Assembly: GCF_024054565.1 (NCBI RefSeq) | Contig: NZ_JAMXLR010000036.1 | Coordinates: 558,001 to 622,000, forward strand | Source of the DNA: Aeoliella straminimaris | GTDB taxonomy: Bacteria; Planctomycetota; Planctomycetia; Pirellulales; Lacipirellulaceae | Direction of reading: 5' to 3' | Length of the DNA: 64,000 nt | Part shown: positions 27,253 to 35,833 of the stretch, piece after piece | How positions within the stretch are numbered: the first letter of the stretch is position 1 | Layout: every line of letters starts with the position of its first letter | Position numbers and translations under genes: made by a program | Notes under the pieces: generated by a model | What the model was told of the DNA's origin: nothing | What the model saw: the letters and a program-made list of their open reading frames with translations, nothing else | Database searches by the model: none

Positions 27253-28332
27253 ATGTTTGCCCTCGATCTACCCACTGAAAACCTGTTGTACCTGGTGCTC
27301 TACCTGGTGACGCTGGTGCTGCATGTCGTGGCGATGAACTACGTAGTCGGCGGGGCGATGGTGCTGGCCGGAGCAGCCGTCTATCGCCTGGTGGGTAACT
27401 ACTGCGACGCCACACGGTCGATTGTGGCGGTAATCAAGGACTGGCTGCCGCTGGCGCTGGGGGTGACCATCACGCTGGGGGTAGCGCCGATTCTCTTTGT
27501 GCAGATGCTCTACAAGCATGCCTTCTACACGGCAAACCTGCTGCTGTTTCATCGCTGGATGGCCATCCTGCCGGTGCTGATCGTGGCGTTCTACTTGCTT
27601 TACCTGCAAAAGTCGGAGTGGCTCGAACGACGGGCTCAGGTAGTTCGCGCGGCAGTGGCGGTGGGTGTGCTGGCGATGTTTCTGTTCGTTGCCTGGAGTT
27701 GGTCGGAGAATCATTTGCTTTCGCTTGCCAGCCAGCAGCAGTGGACCGAGCACTACGCCCAGGGACGGATGTGGTATCTGACTTCGGAGACTTTTCCCCG
27801 GCTCTCGCTTTGGATGATCGGCTCGCTGGCTACGCTTTCGGTAATCGTTGCCTGGCAACTGCGCAGTCAGGCCTCCAGCACTACGGTGCACCGTCTGGCC
27901 CTCATCGGTTTGTGCGGGGCGATTGGTTCGGTGGTCGCCGCCGGGTGGTACTGGTTGGCGCTTCCCGGGGCCGTGCGGACGGCGATTGGCGAGTCGGCGA
28001 ATCTAGTCGTCGTCATCGTGGGCGGACTGGGGCTTGCCGCGTTCGTGGCCGCTTGGGTGAAGATGGCTCGCAGCGGTCGTATGGAAGCTCGCCTGCTATG
28101 GTTGGCCACGGTCGGCCTGGCGATCGCCATTCCCTGTGCCACGCTGCTGCGCGAGGTCCGCCGATACGTGGCCCTGACGGAAGTGGACCATTGGCAGCCG
28201 GCCGTCGCGGCCACCCAAGAGTCGGCCCAGTTTGGCGGCTTTGGCGTGTTTTTGTTGTTCTTCGTGGCGAATGTGCTGGTGATTGGCTGGATAATCCGCA
28301 GGGTCAGCCAGCAGGTAAAGCACGCTAGCTAA
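27253..28332 (+). CDS. Membrane partner subunit of the bd-like protein
   Basis: A 359-residue protein with about nine hydrophobic segments, opening LPTENLLYLVLYLVTLVLHVVAMNYVVGGAMV. A His in the first segment (HVVAMNY) and others deeper in could be haem ligands. It resembles the subunit I N-terminal core rather than CydB. It directly follows the cytochrome c fusion gene and probably forms a heterodimer with it. The family assignment rests on context and topology. The ATG has no obvious Shine-Dalgarno. Its stop is one base from the convergent moaB stop. Confidence 0.65.
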   Translation: MFALDLPTENLLYLVLYLVTLVLHVVAMNYVVGGAMVLAGAAVYRLVGNYCDATRSIVAVIKDWLPLALGVTITLGVAPILFVQMLYKHAFYTANLLLFHRWMAILPVLIVAFYLLYLQKSEWLERRAQVVRAAVAVGVLAMFLFVAWSWSENHLLSLASQQQWTEHYAQGRMWYLTSETFPRLSLWMIGSLATLSVIVAWQLRSQASSTTVHRLALIGLCGAIGSVVAAGWYWLALPGAVRTAIGESANLVVVIVGGLGLAAFVAAWVKMARSGRMEARLLWLATVGLAIAIPCATLLREVRRYVALTEVDHWQPAVAATQESAQFGGFGVFLLFFVANVLVIGWIIRRVSQQVKHAS

Positions 28333-28333
28333 T

Positions 28334-28837
28334 TCACTTCGTTGCCTCATGCACCAAATGTGGCAACTCGGGCAGGATCAGCTTTTCCATCGCCAACCGC
28401 ACCGCCGCGGTGGACCCGGGCATCGTCAGGACAATTGTCTGATCGCACACCCCACCCACTGCGCGGCTGAGTATGGCGGCCGCGCCGATCTCCTCGTAAC
28501 TGAGCATGCGGAATAATTCGCCGTAGCCTGGCAGAAGTTTAGTCATGAGGCTTACCACCGTCTCGCAGGTGGTGTCTCGGGCCGAAATACCGGTGCCGCC
28601 GGTTACGAGCACGGCGTCCACCGCAACGTCGGCGATCCACCGCTCGACGAGTTCCTTCACCAGGAGGGGCTCGTCGGGCACTATTTCGCGGTCTGCGACC
28701 GCGTGCCCCGCACCGGCAAGCAACTCGGCGACGAGCCCGCCGCCGTTGTCGGTTTCGAGCGTGCGCGTGTCGCTCACCGTGAGCACAGCCACAGCAAGCG
28801 ACGATGGGGCGGATTGTTGGTGCTGGCGAACGGACAT
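28334..28837 (-). CDS. moaB: MoaB/Mog-family molybdopterin protein
   Basis: A 167-residue protein of the molybdopterin-adenylyltransferase fold. Visible motifs are LAVAVLTVSDTRTLETDNGG, VDAVLVTGGTGISARDTTCET, and LSYEEIGAAAILSRAVGG with IVLTMPGSTAAVRLAME. It would adenylate or bind molybdopterin late in cofactor synthesis. It stands alone on the minus strand, convergent with the bd-like operon, and 11.5 kb from moaA. MoaB rather than MogA is suggested by length and by the LSYEEIG form, but this is not certain. Confidence 0.88.
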   Translation of the reverse strand: MSVRQHQQSAPSSLAVAVLTVSDTRTLETDNGGGLVAELLAGAGHAVADREIVPDEPLLVKELVERWIADVAVDAVLVTGGTGISARDTTCETVVSLMTKLLPGYGELFRMLSYEEIGAAAILSRAVGGVCDQTIVLTMPGSTAAVRLAMEKLILPELPHLVHEATK

Positions 28838-29054
28838 GGACCTGCAATTGGAGTTAGAGGGTCGCGGCGGCCGAACAGGGGCTTTCCCTCCACGGCATAT
28901 TATCGGCTCCCCACAAGTGAACCACCCCGCAAAACCGATAGATTCCCCGCGAAGCCATCGAATTCCGCCGCGGTCAGCTGGTCCCCTCAGCGGTCAGGCT
29001 TCTATAATAGCGAGTAGAACTATCGCAGTTGTCTATTCCCCGCACAAAAGCACG

Positions 29055-30230
29055 ATGCGAAGCCTGGTCCTGCCACTACTGCTGCTCTCCACGCCCGCCT
29101 GGGCCGATTTGGTGCATCTGAGCACTGGTGGGCAGATTGCCGGGCAGGTCGAACGGCAAGAGGACGGCAACTATCGTATCACCACGTCCGCCGGCACGGT
29201 GATCGCACTGGAGCGATCTCAGATTTCTAAGATCGATGACGCCTCGGCCGAAACACAGAGCTACGATGCCCGCGCCCGCACGGCGCCCGACACGGCCGAG
29301 GCCCAACTGGCGTTGGCCAAGTGGTGCCGCGAGCATCAGTTGAACGGACGTGCCAGCCGCCACGCCGAACGGGTGATTGAACTGGAGCCGGGCAATGTGG
29401 AAGCGCGGCAGATGCTGAATTTTCGCAATGTCGACGGCGAGTGGATGACTCGCGAACAGGTGATGGCTTCGCGCGGACTCGTGTGGTACGACGGCAGCTA
29501 TCGCACGCGGCAGGAAATTGCCCTCTTGCAGCGATCGGAGAAACACAAGCAATTGTCGGCTCATTGGTCGTCCGAGATTCGCAAGTGGAGGCGCTGGCTC
29601 AACGATCGTCGACCCGAGCGTGTACGGGAAGCGGTGGCCAATTTCAACAACGTGACCGACCCCCTGGCCGGCCCGCCGATTGTGGAGATGCTGAAGGACG
29701 AGCAGGATCCTGCCGCCCGCCGTTTGATGGCAAAGGCGGCTTCGCAGATCGATCACCAATCAACCGTCAACGCGCTGGTGCTGCTGTCGCTGAACGATCC
29801 AGACGAGGATTTGCGACTCAACTGCCTGGGGTGGTTGATCGATGCCGAGCGCCCCGGCCTGGCCGAGGCGTACGTCAAAGCTTTGAGTAGCAATGACAAC
29901 GACGTGGTGAACCGCGCCGGCGTAGCTCTTGGTAGCCTGGAAGACGAGACGGCGATCGGCCCTTTGATCGACGCCTTGGTGACCAAACACAAGCGAGTGG
30001 TTGGTAGCGGCAGCGGTGGCAGCACGTACTCGGTTAGCCCGAGTAGCGGTGTCTCCTCGTTTGGCGGCGGCGGTCCGAAGGTCGTCTCCGGCGAGCTTCG
30101 CAATCCGGCCGTCCTGAGTGCCCTGGTTCGCATCACCGGCGAGCACTTTGGGTACAACAAGGAGTCGTGGGAGAAGTGGCACGCCACCCAGGCCACCTTG
30201 GTCCACATCGACCTGCGTCGGGACAAGTAG
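29055..30230 (+). CDS. Secreted HEAT-repeat-like protein
   Basis: A 391-residue protein from the ATG at 29055, which begins a signal peptide (RSLVLPLLLLSTPAWA). The open frame runs far upstream, antisense to moaB, but that part is not credible. After the signal come a small beta region (VHLSTGGQIAGQVERQ), a tetratricopeptide-like helix pair and HEAT-like repeats (about 190-310). The latter include DPLAGPPIVEMLKDEQDPAARRL and DNDVVNRAGVALGSLEDETA. A Gly/Ser-rich linker (VVGSGSGGSTYSVSP) precedes the end. It is probably a periplasmic scaffold. Similar proteins are common in planctomycetes. Confidence 0.78.
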   Translation: MRSLVLPLLLLSTPAWADLVHLSTGGQIAGQVERQEDGNYRITTSAGTVIALERSQISKIDDASAETQSYDARARTAPDTAEAQLALAKWCREHQLNGRASRHAERVIELEPGNVEARQMLNFRNVDGEWMTREQVMASRGLVWYDGSYRTRQEIALLQRSEKHKQLSAHWSSEIRKWRRWLNDRRPERVREAVANFNNVTDPLAGPPIVEMLKDEQDPAARRLMAKAASQIDHQSTVNALVLLSLNDPDEDLRLNCLGWLIDAERPGLAEAYVKALSSNDNDVVNRAGVALGSLEDETAIGPLIDALVTKHKRVVGSGSGGSTYSVSPSSGVSSFGGGGPKVVSGELRNPAVLSALVRITGEHFGYNKESWEKWHATQATLVHIDLRRDK

Positions 30231-30368
30231 ATCTGAAACGATGCATCGTTTCGGTTGCCGTATTCTGCCGGGCTTCGAGCCACTCTGCCGGCATGTTCCC
30301 TTCTGGTGCTGCCGCCGCTAAATTGAACTCTGGCGTACTCACTACGTTTCTTGCGCTCGAGGTTCCCC

Positions 30369-31280
30369 ATGCAACTCGGATTTGTAACCGCCATTTTTGG
30401 CGATTTGAGTTTTGAAGAAGTTCTGAAGTTCGCTTCGGACGAAGGTTTCGACTGCGTGGAGGTCATGTGCTGGCCGCCCGGCGGACCCGATCGCAAGTAC
30501 GGTGGCGTGACGCACATCGACCTGACGGAATTCACCCAGGCAATGGCCGACGACACCCGGGCGTTGCTCGACAAGTACGGTGTGGCTATCTCGGCGTTGG
30601 GCTACTATTCGGTTCCATTGTCGGCCAACGAGGAGCAGGCAAAGACCGCTGTGGAGCACTTGCACAAGGTGATCGACGCCGCGCCGATGTTGGGATTGAA
30701 GAATGTGAACACGTTCGCCGGCGCTAACCAATACAAGACGCTGGAAGAGAACCTCGACCTGTTTGCCGAGGTGTTCCCGCCGATCGTCCGCCACGCCGAA
30801 GAGCAGGGCGTCTACCTGGGCATAGAAAACTGCCCCATGATGTACGCCAACACGTGGCCGCAGGGGCTGAATATCGCCCGCTCGCCTGCTATCTGGCGGC
30901 GGATGTTCGAGTTGATTCCCTCGGACCATTTTGGCTTGAATTACGATCCCTCGCACCTGCGGATGCAGTTGATGGACCCGATTGCGCCGATTCGCGAGTT
31001 CGGATCCCGCATCTTCCACGCCCACGCCAAAGACATGCGGATCGATGAACACCGCCTGAACGACGTGGGCTGCCTGATGCCGCCGATGGACCGCTCGACC
31101 GCCAAGATTCCCGGTCTGGGCGACATCGATTGGGGGCGTTGGGTCGGGACCCTGACCGATGCCGGCTATCATGGTCCCGTTTGTATCGAAGTCGAAGACG
31201 AGGCCTTCACTGAAACCCTGGAACTGCGGAAGCAGTCGCTCCGGGTCGCCCGGAATGTGATGCGGACATTCATCGGCTAG
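30369..31280 (+). CDS. Sugar phosphate isomerase/epimerase family protein
   Basis: A 303-residue TIM-barrel protein of the AP-endonuclease-2/xylose-isomerase-like family. The ATG at 30369 gives QLGFVTAIFGDLSFEEVL; a start six codons upstream is less likely. Probable metal ligands are Glu in VYLGIENCPM, Asp and His in NYDPSHLRMQ, His in IFHAHAKD and Glu in VCIEVEDEAF. It is likely to isomerise or epimerise a sugar or inositol derivative. The substrate is not apparent from the neighbours, which are a HEAT-repeat gene and a CHAD gene. Confidence 0.85.
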   Translation: MQLGFVTAIFGDLSFEEVLKFASDEGFDCVEVMCWPPGGPDRKYGGVTHIDLTEFTQAMADDTRALLDKYGVAISALGYYSVPLSANEEQAKTAVEHLHKVIDAAPMLGLKNVNTFAGANQYKTLEENLDLFAEVFPPIVRHAEEQGVYLGIENCPMMYANTWPQGLNIARSPAIWRRMFELIPSDHFGLNYDPSHLRMQLMDPIAPIREFGSRIFHAHAKDMRIDEHRLNDVGCLMPPMDRSTAKIPGLGDIDWGRWVGTLTDAGYHGPVCIEVEDEAFTETLELRKQSLRVARNVMRTFIG

Positions 31281-31295
31281 CCCACCCCCCACCGA

Positions 31296-31325
31296 TTGGT
31301 GGTGGCGACGCGGCCTAGCTACAAT
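31296..31325 (+). promoter_or_regulatory. Candidate promoter giving a near-leaderless CHAD transcript
   Basis: TTGGTG at 31296-31301 and TACAAT at 31320-31325 are 18 bases apart. Transcription would start almost at the ATG at 31333, leaving no room for a Shine-Dalgarno. None is visible. Confidence 0.35.
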
Positions 31326-31332
31326 AGCTCGC

Positions 31333-32256
31333 ATGGGTGCCATCGATAAATGGGTTTCTGAAGCGAGTGCCGACACGCCAACAGGCAAAGTGGCACAGCG
31401 CGCCCTGGAGTTGCGTTTCCGCGACGTGATTCACTTCCTCCCTTTGGCGGCGCATTTGGCCGACGAGGACATGGAGTATGTGCACCAGGCGCGGGTGGCC
31501 ACGCGGCGTGCCGCGGCGGCCTTGGCCATGTTCCGCGCATTCGTACCGCCCGCGAAATGCAAGCAGATGAAAGCCATGCTCAAGCAGTTCCGCAAGTCGA
31601 TGGACGAAGCGCGGGACCTGGATGTGTACCTCGAGCGGTTTGGGGCTGCCGAGGAACCGGCCGCTGGTTCGTTGTATGACCGGCTCGAGCATCGTCGCCG
31701 CGAGGTGCAGATGCCGATCATCCAGTGCGCTTCGCCGCTGTTGTACAACGAGAAGTTTCGTCGCCGGGCGGCGCGACTTGTTTCCAAGGTGAAGAAGCAC
31801 GCTCGCAAGCGGCTGCGCCGCGAGCCGTTTGGCCAGTGGGCCACCGAGCGGCTACAACAGGCTTGGGCCCGGTTCCAATCGGCGGTGCCCGGCGACCAAC
31901 CTACGGCCGACGAGCTGCACGCGTTTCGCATCGAGATCAAACGTTTTCGATACGCCCTGGAACTGCTTCGCAACGGGCTGCCTGGTGCGGCGCGCAAGCA
32001 GATCTATCCGCAGGTCAAGCAACTACAGGCCCAGTTGGGCGAGATTCAGGACCACGCCGTGGCGGCAGATAAGCTTGCGGCGTGGCGTGCCGAAGCCGAG
32101 TCGGACGCAGAATGCGAACTGCTGCAACGGTACGAACGCGACGAACGCGAGCAATATCGCGGCAAGAGCGAGGCGTTTCTGCATTGGTGGCGGCGCGATC
32201 GCCTCGACGAGTTGGCCGCCCAGGTAGAATCGCTGTGGTCGGTTACCCAGAGGTAA
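31333..32256 (+). CDS. CHAD domain protein, second copy
   Basis: A 307-residue helical protein with the CHAD pattern: EYVHQARVATRRAAAALAMFRAFVP, ARDLDVYLERFGA, HAFRIEIKRFRYALELLRNGLP and LQAQLGEIQDHAVAADKL. The His and Arg residues that line the polyphosphate-binding groove are kept. It differs clearly from the CHAD protein at 21981 and belongs to a separate subtype. No linked CYTH domain. A candidate promoter lies directly upstream. Confidence 0.88.
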   Translation: MGAIDKWVSEASADTPTGKVAQRALELRFRDVIHFLPLAAHLADEDMEYVHQARVATRRAAAALAMFRAFVPPAKCKQMKAMLKQFRKSMDEARDLDVYLERFGAAEEPAAGSLYDRLEHRRREVQMPIIQCASPLLYNEKFRRRAARLVSKVKKHARKRLRREPFGQWATERLQQAWARFQSAVPGDQPTADELHAFRIEIKRFRYALELLRNGLPGAARKQIYPQVKQLQAQLGEIQDHAVAADKLAAWRAEAESDAECELLQRYERDEREQYRGKSEAFLHWWRRDRLDELAAQVESLWSVTQR

Positions 32257-32268
32257 TGGGGCGCAGCT

Positions 32269-32988
32269 TCAATCGCGTAGCGATTGTACGTCCCCTTCCA
32301 AGCGGTGCCCAAACGTGACGGGGCGGTCGACCTCCAGGGCAAGCCTCGCCAGGTATTCGCGGCGCGGTATTTCAATCGCCCCCAGCCGGCCGGTGTGGGG
32401 GGTCCACTGCTGGATGTCCAGCAGCCCAAAGCCGCGAGCCCTGAGGTGGGCAATCAGCACAGCCAGGGCGGCCGTCGATGCATCGCGCTGGCGATGAAAC
32501 ATGCTCTCGGCAGCAAACAGTCCGCCGATGGCCACGCCGTAGACGCCGCCCACCAGCTCTCCATCGGAGCGAATCTCGATGCTGTGGGCATGCCCGAGTC
32601 GATGCATATGAGTGTAGCCGCGGATCATATTGGGTGTAATCCAGCTTCCTCCCTCGCGACCTGGCCCTACCGCACAGCATCGCATGACGCCTGCGAAGTC
32701 GGTATCGGCAGACGGAACGAACTGGCCACTGCGCAATCGTCGCAGGACCCGCCGTTGGGGACGGAATTCCCCGAGTTCAAAGATGGCTCGCGGATCGAGT
32801 GACCACCACACCAGTGGCTCGTCGTCGCTGTGTGGCCACGGAAAAATGCCGTGTGAGTACGCATCCAGCAGCAACTCGGCGTTCAAGTCGCCTCCCATGA
32901 CCAGGGCCCCTTCGGGGCTGGCCGATTCGGGGGGCGGGAAGAACCGTGGTCGCCGCGCCGGGCGTGGATTGGGAGGATCGACGCTCAT
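32269..32988 (-). CDS. aat: Leucyl/phenylalanyl-tRNA-protein transferase
   Basis: Adds Leu or Phe to N-terminal Lys/Arg of proteins and so marks them for ClpS/ClpAP in the N-end rule pathway. The 239 residues contain FPPPESASPEGALVMGGDL, the YSHGIFPWPHSDDEPLVWWSLDPRA block, GSWITPNMIRGYTHMHRLGHAHS and GGLFAAESMFHRQRDAS. All are typical. It is convergent with the CHAD gene (12 bases) and stands alone. Confidence 0.95.
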   Translation of the reverse strand: MSVDPPNPRPARRPRFFPPPESASPEGALVMGGDLNAELLLDAYSHGIFPWPHSDDEPLVWWSLDPRAIFELGEFRPQRRVLRRLRSGQFVPSADTDFAGVMRCCAVGPGREGGSWITPNMIRGYTHMHRLGHAHSIEIRSDGELVGGVYGVAIGGLFAAESMFHRQRDASTAALAVLIAHLRARGFGLLDIQQWTPHTGRLGAIEIPRREYLARLALEVDRPVTFGHRLEGDVQSLRD

Positions 32989-33116
32989 AGACTATGAGCA
33001 TAGCGACTAAACTTGCCGGTGTCGTCCTGCTAACGCCATAACATCTGCAATTTTGCCCGCCCAGTTATGACGTCGATTGACTGGGGCCAGTTTGCCGCAG
33101 GCCAGCGAGCCGCGAG

Positions 33117-34274
33117 CTACCAGGGCAGGCTGATTTCGGGTAGTAGTTCTTCGATTTCCAAGTCGCGTAGCTTTCCGTCGTCGGCCTGCAGAGTATAGGT
33201 AACACGCACCGGGAAACGTGGTTTGACCCACGTGGCGACGTGGCCGGTCTTCACCAGTGGCGAGGCGGTAATCGACCGCATCAAGCCTCGCTTGAGCTTG
33301 GCTGCGTCTTCGGGGTCGAGCTTTGGCACTACGTTGCCGGCGTAGTACAGGCGGCCGTTCGCTTCAGTGGCCAGGTACAGCTTGTCGATCTGGTCCAAGT
33401 CGCTCAGTTCGAAACCAATGATCAGGCAGTCGGTCTCTTGGCGTTCCACAGGCTCGTCCGGTTTGTTGTCGGCGACTGCACCCAGTTCGCCATCGACTTG
33501 TCCGGCCTTGCCAGCGAAGTCTTCGATCGAGTCTTCCAGATCTCCCTCTACGGGGCCATTGGCGGCGGCCGACGCAATGGCTTCCACCAGGCTGGTCTTG
33601 GTATGGGCTTCAATATTCCAATCCCACAGCCGGTCCCAGTTGATGCCACCAATCACCAATACGGCGGTCAGGGACAACATCACGCCGTTGGTGGCCCCGA
33701 TCACCAGCCATTTTCGCTCAGGCAGCCGCGAGCACACCTTGAACCAGGCCTTCAGCGGGCTGACGATGATATCGAACAACCCAATTGAGGTGTCGCTCGA
33801 GGCGGTCATCACAAAGCACAACACGTGCAGCACCGTTACCAATGCCAGGCCAGCAACCAACTGCCATACGCCCCAAAATTCGAACACCACCGAGCCGGCC
33901 GGCAGCAGCAGGCGACCCGCCACGGTGGCCACTAGTATCAGCAGATTAGATCCGGCCAGAGGCCAGGTCCATGAGGGGATGGAGGTACATACCTCTTCCA
34001 TCGGACTCTTGGCCGGCGCCGGAGCCACCGACTCCGGATCCGCCGCTCGTTCCCACTCCGAGTCTACTTCCACCATGATTCCCAGGCTCGGATACCAGCC
34101 ACAGCTGCGGCAGACCATCTGGTCGTCCGCCATGGGAGTCTCGCATTTCGAGCAGACGGGACCTTCGTACTCCAGAGACTCGAACTCCATGCCCTCGAGT
34201 TCAGGTGCATCGAGAAGGGCCGAATTGCTATCTTCCAGCTTATCGAAAGTCGACATGCGGATCTGCTCACTCAT
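33117..34274 (-). CDS. Membrane protein with zinc ribbon and a ligase-OB-like C-terminal domain
   Basis: A 385-residue protein. A zinc ribbon lies near the N-terminus (CSKCETPMADDQMVCRSCGW, about 41-60). Four or so transmembrane segments span about 110-230. After an acidic linker, the C-terminal 100 residues read CLIIGFELSD, then LYLATEANGRLYYAGNV, and WVKPRFPVRVTYTL. This order of strands resembles the OB-fold C-terminal domain of ATP-dependent DNA ligases (VIGGY, RYVGRVG, ARWVRPELVAEV). No nucleotidyltransferase domain is present, so it cannot be a ligase. The function is unknown. The start could also be the Met at residue 7. Confidence 0.7.
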   Translation of the reverse strand: MSEQIRMSTFDKLEDSNSALLDAPELEGMEFESLEYEGPVCSKCETPMADDQMVCRSCGWYPSLGIMVEVDSEWERAADPESVAPAPAKSPMEEVCTSIPSWTWPLAGSNLLILVATVAGRLLLPAGSVVFEFWGVWQLVAGLALVTVLHVLCFVMTASSDTSIGLFDIIVSPLKAWFKVCSRLPERKWLVIGATNGVMLSLTAVLVIGGINWDRLWDWNIEAHTKTSLVEAIASAAANGPVEGDLEDSIEDFAGKAGQVDGELGAVADNKPDEPVERQETDCLIIGFELSDLDQIDKLYLATEANGRLYYAGNVVPKLDPEDAAKLKRGLMRSITASPLVKTGHVATWVKPRFPVRVTYTLQADDGKLRDLEIEELLPEISLPW

Positions 34275-34463
34275 GAAATGGGGCGGGTTGCGGGAAACCA
34301 GGAAGTTACGGAACCCTAGCTTCCGCGGCGGGCCGCAGTGGGGTGGAGCTGCTAGAGTTCTGAAACGCCAGGATCGGGTTATCCAGACTGGTTAGGTAAA
34401 GCGGGATATCAGGGTGTTTTTCTTGTTCGCAGCGAATTAATCGCCACGGCGGCCACGTTTCGC

Positions 34464-34469
34464 TATAAT
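34464..34469 (+). promoter_or_regulatory. Candidate -10 box of the HtrA gene
   Basis: A perfect TATAAT about 49 bases before the ATG at 34518. The -35 region at the expected distance is poor. Confidence 0.4.
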
Positions 34470-34517
34470 GGACTCGAGCGACGCATTGCTGCCCCCTTGT
34501 CCTCAAGATGCCCGCCT

Positions 34518-35723
34518 ATGTCTGCCAGCGCCTCCGACTATGACCCCCTGCCGGACCCTCCACCACCACGACATAACTACCCGAGCAATGGCGACGGCAC
34601 CCGCGGTCTGCGTCTGTTGGTGGTGTTGTTAGCCGTTTTGGTAGTCATTCTGGCCGGCCCCTATCTCCTCAGCCGCTTCCGGTACGCCGATACCCGAGCC
34701 CGGATGCAGGCCGAAGTCGACGTGGCTTCCACGCAGTTGACCAAGGTCCGCGCGGAACTAAGCGACCTGGTCACTGCCTCACGCTTGGTGGCCAAGCGCG
34801 TTTCGCCCAGCGTGGTCAGCATTCACCGCGCCGATATCCAGGGAATCGAAGGCCAGGGCTCGGGAGTGATCGTCGATCCCGAGGGCTACATTGTCACCAA
34901 TTACCATGTGCTCGAAGGCGCCACGGGCCTGCACGTTATTCTCGCCGATGGCCGGGTGGAATACGAACCGGTGGTCGTCGGAGGGGACATGCGGATCGAC
35001 TTGGCGCTACTGAAGATCAACAAGTCCGACCTGATCGCCGCCGACTGGGGCGATAGCGACCAACTGCAGGTGGGCGATCTGGTGTGGGCCGTTGGTAGCC
35101 CCTTCGGACTCGACCACACCGTGACCTTCGGCATTGTCAGTGCCAAGCAGCGTCGCACGCTCTCCCAACGTTCCTTGCAGGGGGGCCTACAGAGCAATCC
35201 GTTCCAGGAGTTCCTGCAAACCGACGTGGCGGTGAATCCCGGCAATAGCGGCGGACCGTTGGTGGACCTCGATGGCAACATCGTAGGAATCAACACGGCC
35301 ATTGTTGGCCAGGTCTACCAGGGCATCAGCCTGGCGATCCCCAGCAATTTGGCGAAGGATACCTATGAGCGTTTGAAGACCGATGGCTGGATCGAGCGTG
35401 GCTACCTGGGCGTTTCGCCACAGCCGGTGGACGATCGACTTCGCCGCCGTTTGGGCCTCCAAGATGGCGAAGGCGTGTTGGCTGCCACGGTGTCGGCGTT
35501 CACCCCCGCCGAACGCGCGGGCCTGCAACGGGGCGATGTGATCCTCAAGTGGAACGAGCACAACGCCAGCGATCCGTTCCTGCTGACCCAAGCGATTGCC
35601 GATACGCCAGTGGGTTCCAAGGCCCGGCTGAAGATCTGCCGCCTGGTACGCAGCCAGCCCGAGGAATTGGACCTCGAAGTGACAGTCGGCGCCGCCCCTC
35701 GACTCGAGCGGCTCTCGCAGTAA
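34518..35723 (+). CDS. HtrA/DegP-like serine protease
   Basis: A 401-residue membrane-anchored periplasmic protease. The ATG at 34518 is preferred over an upstream TTG. A Pro-rich start is followed by one transmembrane helix (LLVVLLAVLVVILAGPYLL, about 34-55) and a short coiled coil. The trypsin-like domain has a full triad: His in VTNYHVLEG (about 131), Asp in RIDLALLKI (about 160) and Ser in NPGNSGGPL (about 243). One PDZ domain lies at about 300-395 (GYLGVSPQPV, ERAGLQRGDVILKWN). It cleaves misfolded envelope proteins. The primase gene follows after 110 bases. Confidence 0.93.
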   Translation: MSASASDYDPLPDPPPPRHNYPSNGDGTRGLRLLVVLLAVLVVILAGPYLLSRFRYADTRARMQAEVDVASTQLTKVRAELSDLVTASRLVAKRVSPSVVSIHRADIQGIEGQGSGVIVDPEGYIVTNYHVLEGATGLHVILADGRVEYEPVVVGGDMRIDLALLKINKSDLIAADWGDSDQLQVGDLVWAVGSPFGLDHTVTFGIVSAKQRRTLSQRSLQGGLQSNPFQEFLQTDVAVNPGNSGGPLVDLDGNIVGINTAIVGQVYQGISLAIPSNLAKDTYERLKTDGWIERGYLGVSPQPVDDRLRRRLGLQDGEGVLAATVSAFTPAERAGLQRGDVILKWNEHNASDPFLLTQAIADTPVGSKARLKICRLVRSQPEELDLEVTVGAAPRLERLSQ

Positions 35724-35833
35724 GCTAGTCCTATATGGCTCGCGCGGATTCCTGGGCATTGAACCCGGTCCGCAATGTTTCTCTCGTCATGTCGATTGAG
35801 GGACAAGCAACTCATTATTGACGGATCACCGCG

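Noticed and set aside
28545..29054. A 170-codon N-terminal extension of the HEAT-repeat gene
   Set aside because: It is antisense to moaB, and a signal peptide starts at 29055.
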